A DNA stretch of 64,000 nt from Acidobacteriota bacterium (GCA_016208495.1 JACQXX010000028.1:103634-167633), one strand, 5' to 3'; positions 12,101 to 20,034 are shown, counted from the first letter of the stretch. Numbers and translations: made by a program. Notes: generated by a model not told the origin, from the sequence alone.

Positions 12101-13051
12101 CGCTTTGGTAAAGCGTTCCATCGTCTCGCGGCGAACGGGTTCGGCGGCATTGAGTGCGGCTTTCCAGCAACTCAGATCAAGTGCGGCGCGCTGTTCGGGG
12201 GAAATTTTGCGAACACAGAGGTCAAAGGCAAAGTTCGGGCCGGCGCTGTACGAAGCACGATATTTTGAAATAGCCTGCAGCCAGCGCAAGGGGCGTTGCA
12301 AAAACGCCACTGGCGACATCAGCACTGACTGATATCCGGTGTAAATTGGCTGGATAATGCCGTCCATCAATCCCAAATCATGAAAATTGGGCATCCAGGT
12401 GACGGTGACCGTGTCTGGGGTATGTTCCCATCCGTCACGGTAATAGGCCGCATTGCAGAGCATATTTCGATGCGTGACCATCACCCCTTTGGGAATCGAG
12501 GTTGAACCGGAGGTGTATTGCAGAAAGGCGAGTGAATCAGGGGTAATATCTGGGGGCTGCCAGGTTTCGGCGGCGGCATCTGGAATCTCATCGGTGACGA
12601 TCCACTCCATGCGGGCCAGGTCAGGGGCCTGATCAAAGAGCATCTCCGCCATGGAATACACCTGACGGGTGGTCATCACAAATTTAGCTTTGGCATCAGC
12701 CGCAATGGCCTGTAGACGGGGAAGGGTTCGATTGACTCGTTGCGGATGTGGTGGATAGGCCGGCACCCCAATCACTCCACCATACAGACATCCAAAAAAC
12801 GCGGTGGCAAAGTCGAGGCTGGCTGGATAGAGCAGGAGCGCTGATTCGCCTGCGGCCTGTTTTTGTTGCAAGGTAGCGGCAATCGCCCGCGCTCGTCGGT
12901 CAACTTCGGTAAAGGTCAACTGGGCGGCTTCGACTTCGCCATCCGCCAGGTAAAGATAGACTCGTTTATCAGCGAACTCAGTCGCCCGCCGGGTGAGCAA
13001 TTCAACCACGGTAGAAGGCTCAACTGGAGGCTCAGTAACAAGATTGGTCAT
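6167..13051 (-). CDS. FAAL-type hybrid polyketide synthase (FAAL-ACP-KS-AT-KR-ACP)
   Basis: The 2294-residue protein should activate a fatty acid as an acyl-adenylate, load it on an internal carrier and extend it by one ketide. The N-terminal 600 residues are a fatty-acyl-AMP ligase (YTSGSTSIPKGVMVTH near 180). An ACP follows (FSRFGLASRD near 655), then ketosynthase (DTACSSSLVA near 882, EAHGTGTSLGDP, NIGHLEPAAG), acyltransferase (GHSMGE near 1334, YAFHS, closer to malonyl than methylmalonyl types), ketoreductase (TGGLGGLGL near 1860, catalytic Tyr in ANYAAGN) and a C-terminal ACP (LGFDSLMA near 2183). No dehydratase or enoylreductase is seen, so a beta-hydroxy acyl chain is the expected output. 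The last 30 residues form a charged helix like known PKS docking tails. A GGT-rich site lies 8 bases before the ATG. It forms an operon with the NRPS downstream. Confidence 0.93.
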   Translation of the reverse strand: MTNLVTEPPVEPSTVVELLTRRATEFADKRVYLYLADGEVEAAQLTFTEVDRRARAIAATLQQKQAAGESALLLYPASLDFATAFFGCLYGGVIGVPAYPPHPQRVNRTLPRLQAIAADAKAKFVMTTRQVYSMAEMLFDQAPDLARMEWIVTDEIPDAAAETWQPPDITPDSLAFLQYTSGSTSIPKGVMVTHRNMLCNAAYYRDGWEHTPDTVTVTWMPNFHDLGLMDGIIQPIYTGYQSVLMSPVAFLQRPLRWLQAISKYRASYSAGPNFAFDLCVRKISPEQRAALDLSCWKAALNAAEPVRRETMERFTKAFEGCGFRWKTFSPGFGLAEATLKVSATRREDEPVFCTVDAQALEQHKVIEVPPSRQDNVRVLAGCGRPTVEPSGVRVVIVNPDSLTACATDEVGEIWVSGPGVAVGYWRREEETEHTFGAYLADTGEGPFLRTGDLGFMRDGVLFIAGRLKDMIIIDGRNLYPHDIELTVEQSHPAIRPGCTAAFSVDSADGEHLVVVAEIERRERARGGERKPSAELKDPSAADVRTIQAAIRQAVAEFHDVHVYTIDLIKPGTILKTSSGKIQRQACRQAFQNRMLEFLPTETPSLGLNEDSSSPVLTPLKKTPNAEEIQVWLIDQLARYARIPATRINVHDEFSRFGLASRDVVSLTGDFEQWLGRKLSPTLFYTYPSIYALSRHLAGGQDSIELISHFFAGQNKAEEPIAIIGIGCRFPGANSPEAFWQLLCDGVDMIREVPAERRGKSGFYPTDPSKTYWGSFLDDIDLFDYGFFGISRREAEHMDPQQRLLLEVTWEALDDAGLAPQRLSGSKVGVFVGLGVGDYGRIQVSSPHCRTPYTAVGSSLSIVSNRISYVFNFLGPSISIDTACSSSLVAIHQACQSLRQGESVLALAGGVNLLLSHEVTENLIASSFLSPDGHCWTFDARANGYVRGEGAGLVVLKPLSKALTDNDSIYAVIRGSAVNQDGRSNGLTAPSQHAQEAVLQEAYARAMISPSQVQYIEAHGTGTSLGDPIEVKALGKVLSQDRGPGSKCAIGSVKTNIGHLEPAAGIAGLIKVALALKNRTIPPSLHFDNPNPYIPFSRLPLYVQTQLSPWPRTDGPMLAGVNSFGFGGTNAHAVLEGIPPISNFQNQAESRPQTAYLLPISARTPEALTLLAERFQAHLVAQPNLNLYDFCRTASFRRDHYEYRLAVVGSSRDQLIEKLGVFLAGETTYGLAVGRKIPGQTPKVAFVFSGQGNQWAGMGVDLIDASTPFRKVLKQCDEYLQGYGGWSVFEELQAHAAHSRLSRTDIAQPTIFSLQVALAAFWKQVGIVPDAVVGHSMGEVAAAHVAGVLTLQDALHVIFHRGRIMEKAAGKGKTAAAAISETEFQELLKLFPTLSVAAENSPTSLTVSGDPKSVEALVEHLQSRGIFARVITQNYAFHSPQLDFLQHELAGTLYGLTPHNAAIPIFSTVTGKPPTFGDFSPAYWGRNLREPVCFTQAIETMAPEKYEVFLELGPHAVLSPAIRECFQSQKLDTVILSSLRRGENGFLSLCSSLATLYAKGCNVNWSGLYGTSGHRIKLPSYPWQRERCWIDVQWNQELNSKPLIPSIKETPSDSLDGWLHQLIWKQIEVSSTTAESTGNWLIFSDLSGIGDSLAQSLTASGATCFVVHPGSDFEISDSNQVRLNPASRDQFRQLFDWLHQTGAIPSRVLYLWPLNAPTIEQFADSTFETTVDVTCTGILFTLQEVFAQQFITPPLFWIGTQGVQNVSNDPTLDGLLQSPVWGFGRTLSREMPQYWGGMFDLDTHFTTEESVHSTRTAILNLMGEDQLAFRKDGIYGLRLVKVTQNLTLHPSLVWRTNASYLITGGLGGLGLIVAQWMAQQGARRLILTSRTPLPARNEWKAYPEDSLQKQQIAAIRDLEALGVNVQTIALDVSSAEQLGQFLQTYADEGWPPIRGVIHAAGVLEDQSLYNLNREALLSVTRVKILGTWHLANAFSPEELDFFVNFSSLASVLGSPGQANYAAGNTFQDAIVHWLRQNGYKASTINWGPWAEVGMAARNTAAGKNPASGINLLSPATGLQILHYNLDSQVPTLIGARFDWGQLKQLFPSLMTSPLLNYITEPTNQPAPPPSQTTVRLGLKRETYFTMPLDDRRQLLEEYLQTAVAQTLGIKPSRVEQFTSLMSLGFDSLMAVTLRSQIESDLGAVLPVASFLQEASLNTLTTTLHQSLSATPAPATVKITAISLEPPVSPPVPLNHSQSPRGTTDDLLDKVDQLSDEQVKALLQQMLTSGGSSHGQ

Positions 13052-13522
13052 CGTGGTTTACCTGCAGTGATGCGCACAGAAAAGTGGTATGTGCCGCAGA
13101 AGAATTGACCTTGAAGTTGTGAAGGGGGATCTGGTTTTCTAAGGAGTAGAAGTTGACGCGGGCTATTCTAGTCAAAGAAGTGGATAAAAAAAACCCCGAA
13201 AGACGCTACATTTTGAGGTTCTCTGCCTCCGGTTCAGCCGAAGGGTGACAGAATGGAGAATGGAGAATGAAGAATGACAAGAGGACAAGGGGAAGCTTGC
13301 CGCGCGCTCAAAATTTGAATGGTGATTGAAAAATGAGGTTGATGAATCCCCGAAGGGGATACTTATATCAGCCGTGGGTCAGCGTCAGCGCCACCCACGG
13401 AAGAATGGAGAATGGAGAATGGAGAATGGAGAATGGAGAATGGAGAATGGGCCGGTGACCGTGGGCTTCGCATCACGGCTATTCCACATCAGCCCCTTAT
13501 TTCGCCTTATTTCACTACTTCA
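13052..13522. repeat. Repeat-filled gap of 471 bases upstream of the PKS
   Basis: The gap holds GAATGGA heptamer arrays at 13252-13276 and 13401-13451, a perfect 8-bp stem hairpin at 13372-13400 (CCGTGGGT / ACCCACGG) and a second hairpin unit at 13459-13487 (CCGTGGGCTTCGCA...CACGG) that recurs at 22168-22196. At 13500-13525 lies a short array of the GAAGTAGT/GAAATAAG family that supplies the stop codon of the TPR gene. No gene is seen. The promoter of the biosynthetic operon should lie here, but I cannot place it. Confidence 0.75.
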
Positions 13523-15145
13523 CTATTGATGCAGCCAGTAAACCAGATAAGTTACGGCTTTGCCGGCATCAAGGTCCTTTTCACCGGAGAGCCGATACGC
13601 TTCAGCCATTTCGCCAATCGCGCCGCCGATGCCACCAACGGCCATATAGGCCCGACCGGCGCAATACCGGAGGTCGGCATTTTCCTTGGCTTCAGCCGCA
13701 ATATCGTCATAGTCAATCAGGACGTTGAGTAACTCCTGGCGCACAGCATCATCGTCGGTTTGACGGGTGTCTTTGCTGTCTTTCTGGCTGACTTTGCGGG
13801 CTTTATTTTTCAAGTTGCCCGGATTGGCAGAACGGCTTTGTTCATTGTCAATGATGAACTTATCGCGATTGCCGAGCATGGTGGAGAGCAGATTCCGCAT
13901 TGTTTGCGGTGACTTGCCGTCTTCCTGATCCATCGCCAGCCGATATTCGGCATAGGCGCTCTTGTCATCGCCTTTGAGCGTGTAGGCAATCGCCAGGTTT
14001 TCATGGGCAATCGGGTAGAAATTTTCCCGGAGCTGAATCGCCTGTTTAAAGGCCGTAATGGCCAGTTCTTGTTCGTTGGTGTCACGCAGCAGCGAGCGAA
14101 TCAGGTACAGGTTGCCCAGCGTCAGGTAGGCTTCAGAAAAATTGGTCTGCTGCTGAACGGCGGTTTTGGTTTCAGTGAGCGCTTCGTCAAACTTGGCCTG
14201 CCCCATATAGCATCGGGCCAGATTGTAGTGAGCCAGCGGGTAGTTTGGTCGCTGGGCAATCGCCGCCTTAAACTGTTCGGTGGCGCCCTCGACATTCCCA
14301 ATCGCTTCATAAATCAGGCCCAGGTTGTTGGCGGCATCGGGATAGTTCTTTTTGCGAAGCGTAATCGCGGTTTGATACTCCTTGATCGCTTCGTCAAATT
14401 CGCCCCGGTGGGCATAGGCAATCCCCAGATTGTAATACACCGGAGCATAATTCTTTTCTTTTTCCAGGACCAGCTTGTACTGGCTGATGGCTTCGTCAAT
14501 GCGTCCGCTTCGATAGAGGGCGACGCCAAACCCAAGTGCCACGTCCGGATTGGCCGGAGCGATTTCGGTGGCTTCCTGGTATTTTTTGGCCGCTTCTTCA
14601 AAGTCTCCCTGTTTCATCAGGGCATCGCCGAGACCCATATGGGCTTCGACCAGTTTTGGGCTTTTCGTGATGACTTTTTTATACAGCGCGACGGCTTCTT
14701 CAACTTTGTCCTGATCCAGCAGGGAATCAGCTTTGGCAATGTCAGCTTGTGGGCCGGTCAGAACCGGTTTGACCGGAACGCGGCGCTCACGCACGGCGCT
14801 GGCTTCACCGACCTGTTGTACCCCAAGCCGCTGGCTGATTTCATTGATGTTGAGCCGCAGGGAGGTTGACGAACTTGACCGGGCCGGGTTGTTGTTGAAA
14901 TTGAGCCGCAGTGAGGTGGAGGTCGTTTTCGGTTTGGAGGACGTGAGGTCAATGCGCAGTGACGTCGAACCTTGCTGGGCAGCCAGAATGCTGGCGGGCT
15001 GGATGCCTGATCCTGGAATGGCACTGAGCACGACTTCACCCCAGGGCAGAAGCAGGCCCATGGCCGCCAGTAGTGTCAGGTGTCGAGTGGCCGTCTGGGC
15101 AAAGCGGACCGGAACGCAAATGCAAACCTTGTCAGTATTCGACAT
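13523..15145 (-). CDS. TPR-repeat protein, secreted or membrane-anchored
   Basis: 540 residues. A hydrophobic segment near residues 20-45 (TLLAAMGLLLPWGEVVLSAI) suggests a signal anchor. Residues 55-105 carry the motif STSLR three times, each followed by an Asn/Ser-rich linker. From about 135 to 400 there are seven or more tetratricopeptide repeats (for example YNLGIAYAHRGEFDEAIKEY and YNLARCYMGQAKFDEALTE), then a charged linker and a last helical pair. TPR arrays are protein-docking scaffolds; no enzyme domain is seen. It lies downstream of two Ser/Thr kinase genes on the same strand, so it may act with them, which is inference. The stop codon TAG is part of a short tandem repeat. Confidence 0.85.
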   Translation of the reverse strand: MSNTDKVCICVPVRFAQTATRHLTLLAAMGLLLPWGEVVLSAIPGSGIQPASILAAQQGSTSLRIDLTSSKPKTTSTSLRLNFNNNPARSSSSTSLRLNINEISQRLGVQQVGEASAVRERRVPVKPVLTGPQADIAKADSLLDQDKVEEAVALYKKVITKSPKLVEAHMGLGDALMKQGDFEEAAKKYQEATEIAPANPDVALGFGVALYRSGRIDEAISQYKLVLEKEKNYAPVYYNLGIAYAHRGEFDEAIKEYQTAITLRKKNYPDAANNLGLIYEAIGNVEGATEQFKAAIAQRPNYPLAHYNLARCYMGQAKFDEALTETKTAVQQQTNFSEAYLTLGNLYLIRSLLRDTNEQELAITAFKQAIQLRENFYPIAHENLAIAYTLKGDDKSAYAEYRLAMDQEDGKSPQTMRNLLSTMLGNRDKFIIDNEQSRSANPGNLKNKARKVSQKDSKDTRQTDDDAVRQELLNVLIDYDDIAAEAKENADLRYCAGRAYMAVGGIGGAIGEMAEAYRLSGEKDLDAGKAVTYLVYWLHQ

Positions 15146-15294
15146 AGAACTTTTCGGATATGGTCGAGAGTTCCGCCTTGTGGCGGGGAGTTATAGAAAT
15201 TATGGAAGATAATTGCCTTCGGTGAAGAAGCTGTCTGAAGCCAGAACTCTGAACTTTTCCTGAAATCCGATGCCGCGCGTTTCCACGCTTGAGT

Positions 15295-16503
15295 CTATTT
15301 TTGGGTGGCCAAAAAAATCACCACGGCAATTATCACGAGAACAACAATGGCGCCGATGATCATCATGGTTGAATTGGATTGTTTGGCGACTGGGTCAGCC
15401 GGTGGTGATGATGGCGCGGGAGCGTTGTTTTCCTTCGACGCGGCGGCTGGCGTCGCGTTGCCTCCGCCCCCTGATCTGACCGCCGCTTCTCGTTGCTGGG
15501 TGGCATACGAAATGGTCTGGGCACTTTGAACGGTGGGTTGTGGTATCGGCGAGGATGCGCTTGGTGTTTGAATGGTGGGCATGGCCGCCAGCAAGTCAGA
15601 CTGGGCTGAAGCTGAGGCTGCTTTATTCAGATGGGACGTTGGTGCGGTATCGGCCACATTTTTCAGCGCTTTGAAAAATTCGTTGACGCTCTGGTACCGC
15701 TTATCAATGTGCGAGGCCAGCACTTTCTGCAAGACCGGGTCAATTCCGGTAGGGAGGAATGAAAATTTCTGTGATGGTGCCGGCAACTCTTTCATTTTCA
15801 TTTCAAACAGGCGCCGCAGGTCTTCGCTGTCGTGTGGCAGTTGGCCGGTGAGCATCAAATGGGTAATGACGCCCAGGCTGTACACGTCTGCGGTGGGGCC
15901 GACTTGCAGGCCCATTAAATGCTCTGGTGCCATATAAATCGGCGTCCCAAACACTTCACCGACGGCGGTCAAGGCTGAAACCTGTTCATCCGGCTGGAGC
16001 AATTTCACAATCCCAAAATCGAGCAACTTGACCACTTCCTGGTCTTTTTTGGTGCTGATCATGATATTGGCCGGTTTGAGGTCGCGATGGAGGATGTTCT
16101 GGTCATGCGCCACGGACAATGCATCACAGAGCGGTTCCAAAATCTGCAGCACGCGTCCAATCGGCAATGGCCCGGAGCGGGCCAGGTAGACATCCATGGT
16201 CTCGCCTTCGACATACTCCATGACCATAAACAGGATGCCATCGTCGGTTTTGCCGAAATCGCTGACCTTGATGATGTTGGGGTGCGTCAACGCCCACCCA
16301 ACCTTGGCCTCACGCTGAAAGCGTTTGATCAATTGTGTGTCATTGGCAAAATGTGGCGACAGCACTTTAATCGCCACATCGTTGCCCAGATGGATATGTT
16401 TGGCTTTAAAGACCGACCCCATCCCGCCACTTCCAAGGAGCTTTTCGATGCGATAGGTGCGGTTGATTTCTTTCCCAATCAGGTTATTGAAATACTCGCT
16501 CAT
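15295..16503 (-). CDS. Ser/Thr protein kinase, PknB type, C-terminal membrane anchor
   Basis: 402 residues. The kinase domain spans about 15-285 and has an intact glycine loop (GSGGMGSVF), the VAIK lysine (VAIKVL), the catalytic loop HRDLKPAN and DFG. A Ser/Pro/Ala-rich linker follows, and the last 25 residues form a single transmembrane helix (MIIGAIVVLVIIAVVIF) with only a few residues beyond it, so this is a tail-anchored cytoplasmic kinase without a sensor domain outside. It starts 6 bases after the stop of the upstream kinase-FGE gene, which implies one transcript. Its targets are unknown; the TPR protein 150 bases downstream is a candidate partner. Confidence 0.93.
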   Translation of the reverse strand: MSEYFNNLIGKEINRTYRIEKLLGSGGMGSVFKAKHIHLGNDVAIKVLSPHFANDTQLIKRFQREAKVGWALTHPNIIKVSDFGKTDDGILFMVMEYVEGETMDVYLARSGPLPIGRVLQILEPLCDALSVAHDQNILHRDLKPANIMISTKKDQEVVKLLDFGIVKLLQPDEQVSALTAVGEVFGTPIYMAPEHLMGLQVGPTADVYSLGVITHLMLTGQLPHDSEDLRRLFEMKMKELPAPSQKFSFLPTGIDPVLQKVLASHIDKRYQSVNEFFKALKNVADTAPTSHLNKAASASAQSDLLAAMPTIQTPSASSPIPQPTVQSAQTISYATQQREAAVRSGGGGNATPAAASKENNAPAPSSPPADPVAKQSNSTMMIIGAIVVLVIIAVVIFLATQK

Positions 16504-16509
16504 GCAGTG

Positions 16510-18291
16510 TCACTTTCCTCCGTTGGCGGTCTCACAAACAACACGAAATCCAAGTTTATCGCTTTCGGCATAGGCTGGGAACTGAAGTGATCGGTAGGTT
16601 AACTGGTCAACCTGTTTCCCATCTGGATCAACCGTTTCGCCTCGAATCACACGGGCATTTGCCGAGTCTCCCAAAATACTGGTGTCCCACTTTGCGCCTG
16701 GGTAGGGAGCAATTGTTGACCCCGTCCATTCCCGATATCCGGTGAGCACATCCGAGGCGCCAAAATGACCTCCATCGCGGGCAATGTACTCCCATTCAAA
16801 TTCAGTTGGTAGCCGATGGAGCCGGTTGGTTTGGACGGTGAGCCAGGAGCAGTAATCCTGACAATCTTCCCAACTCACCATCGTAACGGGTTTGTTGAGG
16901 AGGTCGCTGGGCGGGGTGGGGCCGTTCCAGTTTGATGGCGGGCGATGTTTGGCCAACCGGACGAATTCGGCATATTGCGCACTGGTGACCAGTTGTTTGG
17001 AAACCTGGAATTCGTCAATCGTCGTGGAATGCTCCGGTTGAGACAAAATACCGTACCCGCTGGCTTTGTTGGCGGTCATTGAGCCAATTTTGGTCACGCC
17101 GCTTCGGGCGGTGACCAGTTGTGGAATGAATTGCTCGGCAAGTTTGCCGCCTGGCTCAGCCGTCGCTGTTTCTGATTTGAACAGTTTGCGGAAATCGGGT
17201 GAAAACGCCCACAGGCCGCCAAATCCACCGCCCAACACCACCAGGATCACTGGAATCGCGACCCAGGCTTTTCCTTTTTGTGGTGGCGGCACCTCAATCC
17301 GCATGGTGGAGCCAACGTTCGGATCGGTTTGAGAAACGACCCGATTGGCAACGGTCACTCGTTGGGTGGAGGAAGGAAAGGAACCGGCCATTTCACCAAG
17401 GGTTCTCGTCCGTTTCACCAGTTCGGCTTCGATGATGGTGTGTTGTTCGAGTTCTTCGAGTGCCTGTTTAAAAGCGTGGGCTGATTCAAACCGGTCGTCT
17501 ACTTCTTTGGAAATCGCTTTGAGGACAATGTCATTTAACCGGGGTGTAATATCAGGTCGGAGTTCGGTGAGCGGTTTGACGTTTGACATCAACACCAGCG
17601 GCAGCGTCTGGGTCAACATTTCATAAATGATCAATCCGATGGCGAACACATCCACCCGGGCATCAACGGTGCCACCAAACATCTGCTCGGGGGCCATGTA
17701 CTTGGGGGTTCCTGGGAGAGCCGCCCCGGTCAGTGATTCGGCTTCGATTTCACCTGGCCGCTGGAGCAGTTTGGCAATGCCGAAATCCAGCACCCGCGCC
17801 ATGATTTCACCGTCTGAAAGCTGCTGAATCATCACGTTTTCAGGTTTCAAATCCCGGTGAACGATGTTTTGCAGGTGGGCCGCGTGCAACCCGGCACACA
17901 TTTGTTTGGCAATGTGGATGGTTTCTTTTTCGGTGAGTTTTCCTTTTTCGCGCATGAGCTGCCGAAGCGTGGTCCCCTCGATGTATTCCATCACGATGTA
18001 GGGCACATCTTTTGGCAGCACGCCGAAATCCGTCACCATCACCACGTTTGGGTGGTTGACCCTCACCAAAACTTCGGTTTCGCGTTTGAACCTCAGGACC
18101 TGATTGGCGTCTGAACCTGACCCGGACTCCACTTTATCGAAGTGCATCAGCTTGAGGGCAAAGACTTTGTTCAGGTTGAGGTGGGTTACACGGTACACCT
18201 TTCCCATTCCGCCTTTGCCAAGCAGAGAGTCAATTCGATATTTGCTGTCAACAATTGATCCGATGTAATCCCCGACTGGCGCCTCGCTCAT
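16510..18291 (-). CDS. Ser/Thr protein kinase fused to an FGE/SUMF1-type domain
   Basis: 593 residues from the ATG at 18291, chosen because the kinase starts there (MSEAPVGDYIGSIVDSKYRI) with a GGTGA site upstream; an in-frame ATG 32 codons earlier gives a basic leader unlike the family. Kinase motifs are intact: GKGGMGKVY, ALKLM, HRDLKPEN, DFGIAKLL. A transmembrane helix near 350 (VAIPVILVVLGGGFGGLW) separates it from a C-terminal FGE-sulfatase-type domain (SWEDCQDYCSWL, RLPTEFEWEYIARDGG, YREWTGS, GFRVVCE) predicted outside the membrane. In bacterial kinases this domain is thought to bind ligands rather than make formylglycine. It is first gene of a pair with the kinase 6 bases downstream. 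Confidence 0.92.
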   Translation of the reverse strand: MSEAPVGDYIGSIVDSKYRIDSLLGKGGMGKVYRVTHLNLNKVFALKLMHFDKVESGSGSDANQVLRFKRETEVLVRVNHPNVVMVTDFGVLPKDVPYIVMEYIEGTTLRQLMREKGKLTEKETIHIAKQMCAGLHAAHLQNIVHRDLKPENVMIQQLSDGEIMARVLDFGIAKLLQRPGEIEAESLTGAALPGTPKYMAPEQMFGGTVDARVDVFAIGLIIYEMLTQTLPLVLMSNVKPLTELRPDITPRLNDIVLKAISKEVDDRFESAHAFKQALEELEQHTIIEAELVKRTRTLGEMAGSFPSSTQRVTVANRVVSQTDPNVGSTMRIEVPPPQKGKAWVAIPVILVVLGGGFGGLWAFSPDFRKLFKSETATAEPGGKLAEQFIPQLVTARSGVTKIGSMTANKASGYGILSQPEHSTTIDEFQVSKQLVTSAQYAEFVRLAKHRPPSNWNGPTPPSDLLNKPVTMVSWEDCQDYCSWLTVQTNRLHRLPTEFEWEYIARDGGHFGASDVLTGYREWTGSTIAPYPGAKWDTSILGDSANARVIRGETVDPDGKQVDQLTYRSLQFPAYAESDKLGFRVVCETANGGK

Positions 18292-19006
18292 GAAATCACC
18301 ACAACTCAAAAAGAATATAAGTCTGCTCCGCGTCTCAAGCGCGGTTTTGCTTCGTTTTTTGGAAAACCAGCCAGATGCCCTGACCACGTTCTCATGAGAA
18401 AGAAGCTACGGTCTCGATTTTTAGAAAAAGCACCTGATTTCGGCCTTCCAAATCGCATTCGACTCAGAAAACAGGAGTCAGTTTTCCAAAAGCCTGTTGG
18501 TTTGGCCTGGGTGACAGGTGGGGATCACCTGCCATCAAGCAGAAAAACAAAGACCTAAACTCAAAAAATAGAATACTTTCAAGGCATGAGAAATGGGTCT
18601 TTGGAGCTTACAGTTTTTGCGTGTACCAGCCGTCGCCTCTGACGTTGGAAAACAATCCACGATGTGGTGAATGAGTCGTTGGGAAGCTTGCGACACGCTG
18701 TAAGGAATGAACCCAGACTGTAGCGCACCAAACCATATCTTTCAACGTTGTTGACAACGTTCCCCTCAAAGGGGTTCGCTTTGAAAGGAGTAACTTGAGT
18801 TGTCTCAAAGAGTTTATGCTTACTCAGGTTTGAAGCCAACAGATCCATCCGTTTTCGGGAGTGAATCTCAATCGGTCGTCAATCAAGTTTGACACTTTTG
18901 AATGAATAAGTGAAAAGTTGGTGTAGATTCAAAAGGTAGACGCCTGAACATATCAAAACCCTTTTGAGGTGTCTATCCTAAAGTCAGTTACAACTTACCT
19001 GAAAGG
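18292..19006. other. 715-base divergent gap between kinase operon and mazG
   Basis: The gap contains a short palindrome near 18520-18542 (CAGGTG...CACCTG), an AACGTTGTTGACAACGTT inverted repeat near 18745, and the crossing stems at 18929-18979. It must hold the promoters of both flanking operons, but I see no convincing -35/-10 pair. An open frame of 89 codons at 18579-18848 on the minus strand has no recognisable domain, and I do not call it a gene. Confidence 0.5.
18929..18979 (+). promoter_or_regulatory. Two crossing hairpin arms in the mazG leader
   Basis: TCAAAAGG (18929-18936) is the exact complement of CCTTTTGA (18960-18967), and TAGACGCCT (18937-18945) pairs with AGGTGTCTA (18967-18975) with one G-U pair. 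The two helices cross, so in RNA they could form a pseudoknot or exclude each other. The site ends 28 bases before the mazG start. Function is unknown. Confidence 0.35.
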
Positions 19007-19846
19007 ATGCAAACACATACACCAATGGGGAACTCACCGTTCGAACGCCTGGTTGAGGTCATGGCTCGCCTCCGCGCACCAAATGGATGCCCGTGGGATC
19101 GCGAGCAAACACACGCCACTTTGAAACCCTACTTGATCGAAGAAGCCTATGAGGTGCTTCAGGCCATTGATGATGACGATGACGAGGAATTGAAAGCCGA
19201 ACTTGGAGATGTGCTGCTTCAGGTTGTGTTTCATTCGCAGATTGCGACTGAAACCGGACGATTTTCCGTGGATGATGTCATTGGAGTGTTATGTGCCAAG
19301 CTCATTCGCCGCCATCCACATGTTTTTGGAGAGACTGAGGTTTCCGGAACACACGAAGTGCTTCAAAACTGGGAATCCATCAAAGCCCAGGAGAAAGCCG
19401 CCAAAGCCGAGGCCACCGGCACCGCAGTTAAAAAATCCCAACCAGCTTCATTTTTGGACAATGTCTCGCCCAAAATGCCACCGCTCATCGAAGCCCGCCA
19501 GTTGACGGAGCGCGCGGCCTATGTGAAATTCGATTGGGAACGCCCTGAAGATTGTCTCGACAAACTCCACGAAGAAGTTGACGAACTCAAAGCCGAACTG
19601 ACCGCACCAACCCTCAACCATCTGGCGATTGCCGATGAAGTTGGCGACCTGCTCTTTGTCGCCGTCAACATTGCCCGACTGCTCAAAGTTGACCCGGACA
19701 GCGCGCTCAAAAATGCCAACCGCAAGTTCCGCCGCCGCTTTGGCTATATCGAACAGGCTCTGGCCCGCGAAGGGAAAACTATTCAAGACAGTAATTTGGA
19801 AGAAATGGAACGCTACTGGCAGGAAGCCAAGCAAGGGGAGAAGTGA
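19007..19846 (+). CDS. mazG: Nucleoside triphosphate pyrophosphohydrolase MazG
   Basis: 279 residues. MazG hydrolyses NTPs and dNTPs to the monophosphate and pyrophosphate, cleaning the nucleotide pool. The N-terminal MazG domain shows the family signature FERLVEVMARLRAPNGCPWD and the metal-binding EEAYE and ELGDVLLQVVFH; a second MazG domain follows after residue 170 (KLHEEVDELKAEL, DEVGDLLFVAVN). Two starts are possible: ATG 19007 sits directly after AAAGG, while the in-frame ATG at 19025 (MGNSPFERL) fits the family N-terminus better. The stop TGA is the first TGA of a GTGACAAG repeat array. Confidence 0.93.
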   Translation: MQTHTPMGNSPFERLVEVMARLRAPNGCPWDREQTHATLKPYLIEEAYEVLQAIDDDDDEELKAELGDVLLQVVFHSQIATETGRFSVDDVIGVLCAKLIRRHPHVFGETEVSGTHEVLQNWESIKAQEKAAKAEATGTAVKKSQPASFLDNVSPKMPPLIEARQLTERAAYVKFDWERPEDCLDKLHEEVDELKAELTAPTLNHLAIADEVGDLLFVAVNIARLLKVDPDSALKNANRKFRRRFGYIEQALAREGKTIQDSNLEEMERYWQEAKQGEK

Positions 19847-20034
19847 CAAGGTGACAAGGTGACAGGGTGACCAAGTGACAAGGTGACAGGGTGACAAGGT
19901 GACAAGGTGACCTTTTGACAAGGTGACCAAATAACCAAATGAAAAGAATTGAGAGTCTGTCACCCTGTCACCTTGTCACCCTGTCACCTTGTCACCTTGT
20001 CACCCTGTCACCTTGTCATTTTGTCATTTCAGTC
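19841..20034. repeat. GTGACAAG octamer element between convergent genes
   Basis: The left arm (19843-19930) has about ten units of GTGACAAG/GTGACAGG, followed by about 27 bases of spacer, and the right arm (19958-20034) repeats the inverse (CTTGTCAC). The arms could fold into a very long hairpin. The element lies between mazG and ltaE, which converge, supplies the mazG stop codon and directly abuts the ltaE stop. A second member lies at 55169-55413. Confidence 0.9.

Noticed and set aside
18579..18848. 89-codon minus-strand frame in the kinase/mazG gap
   Set aside because: No recognisable domain, no ribosome-binding site, and it overlaps palindromes; composition looks non-coding.
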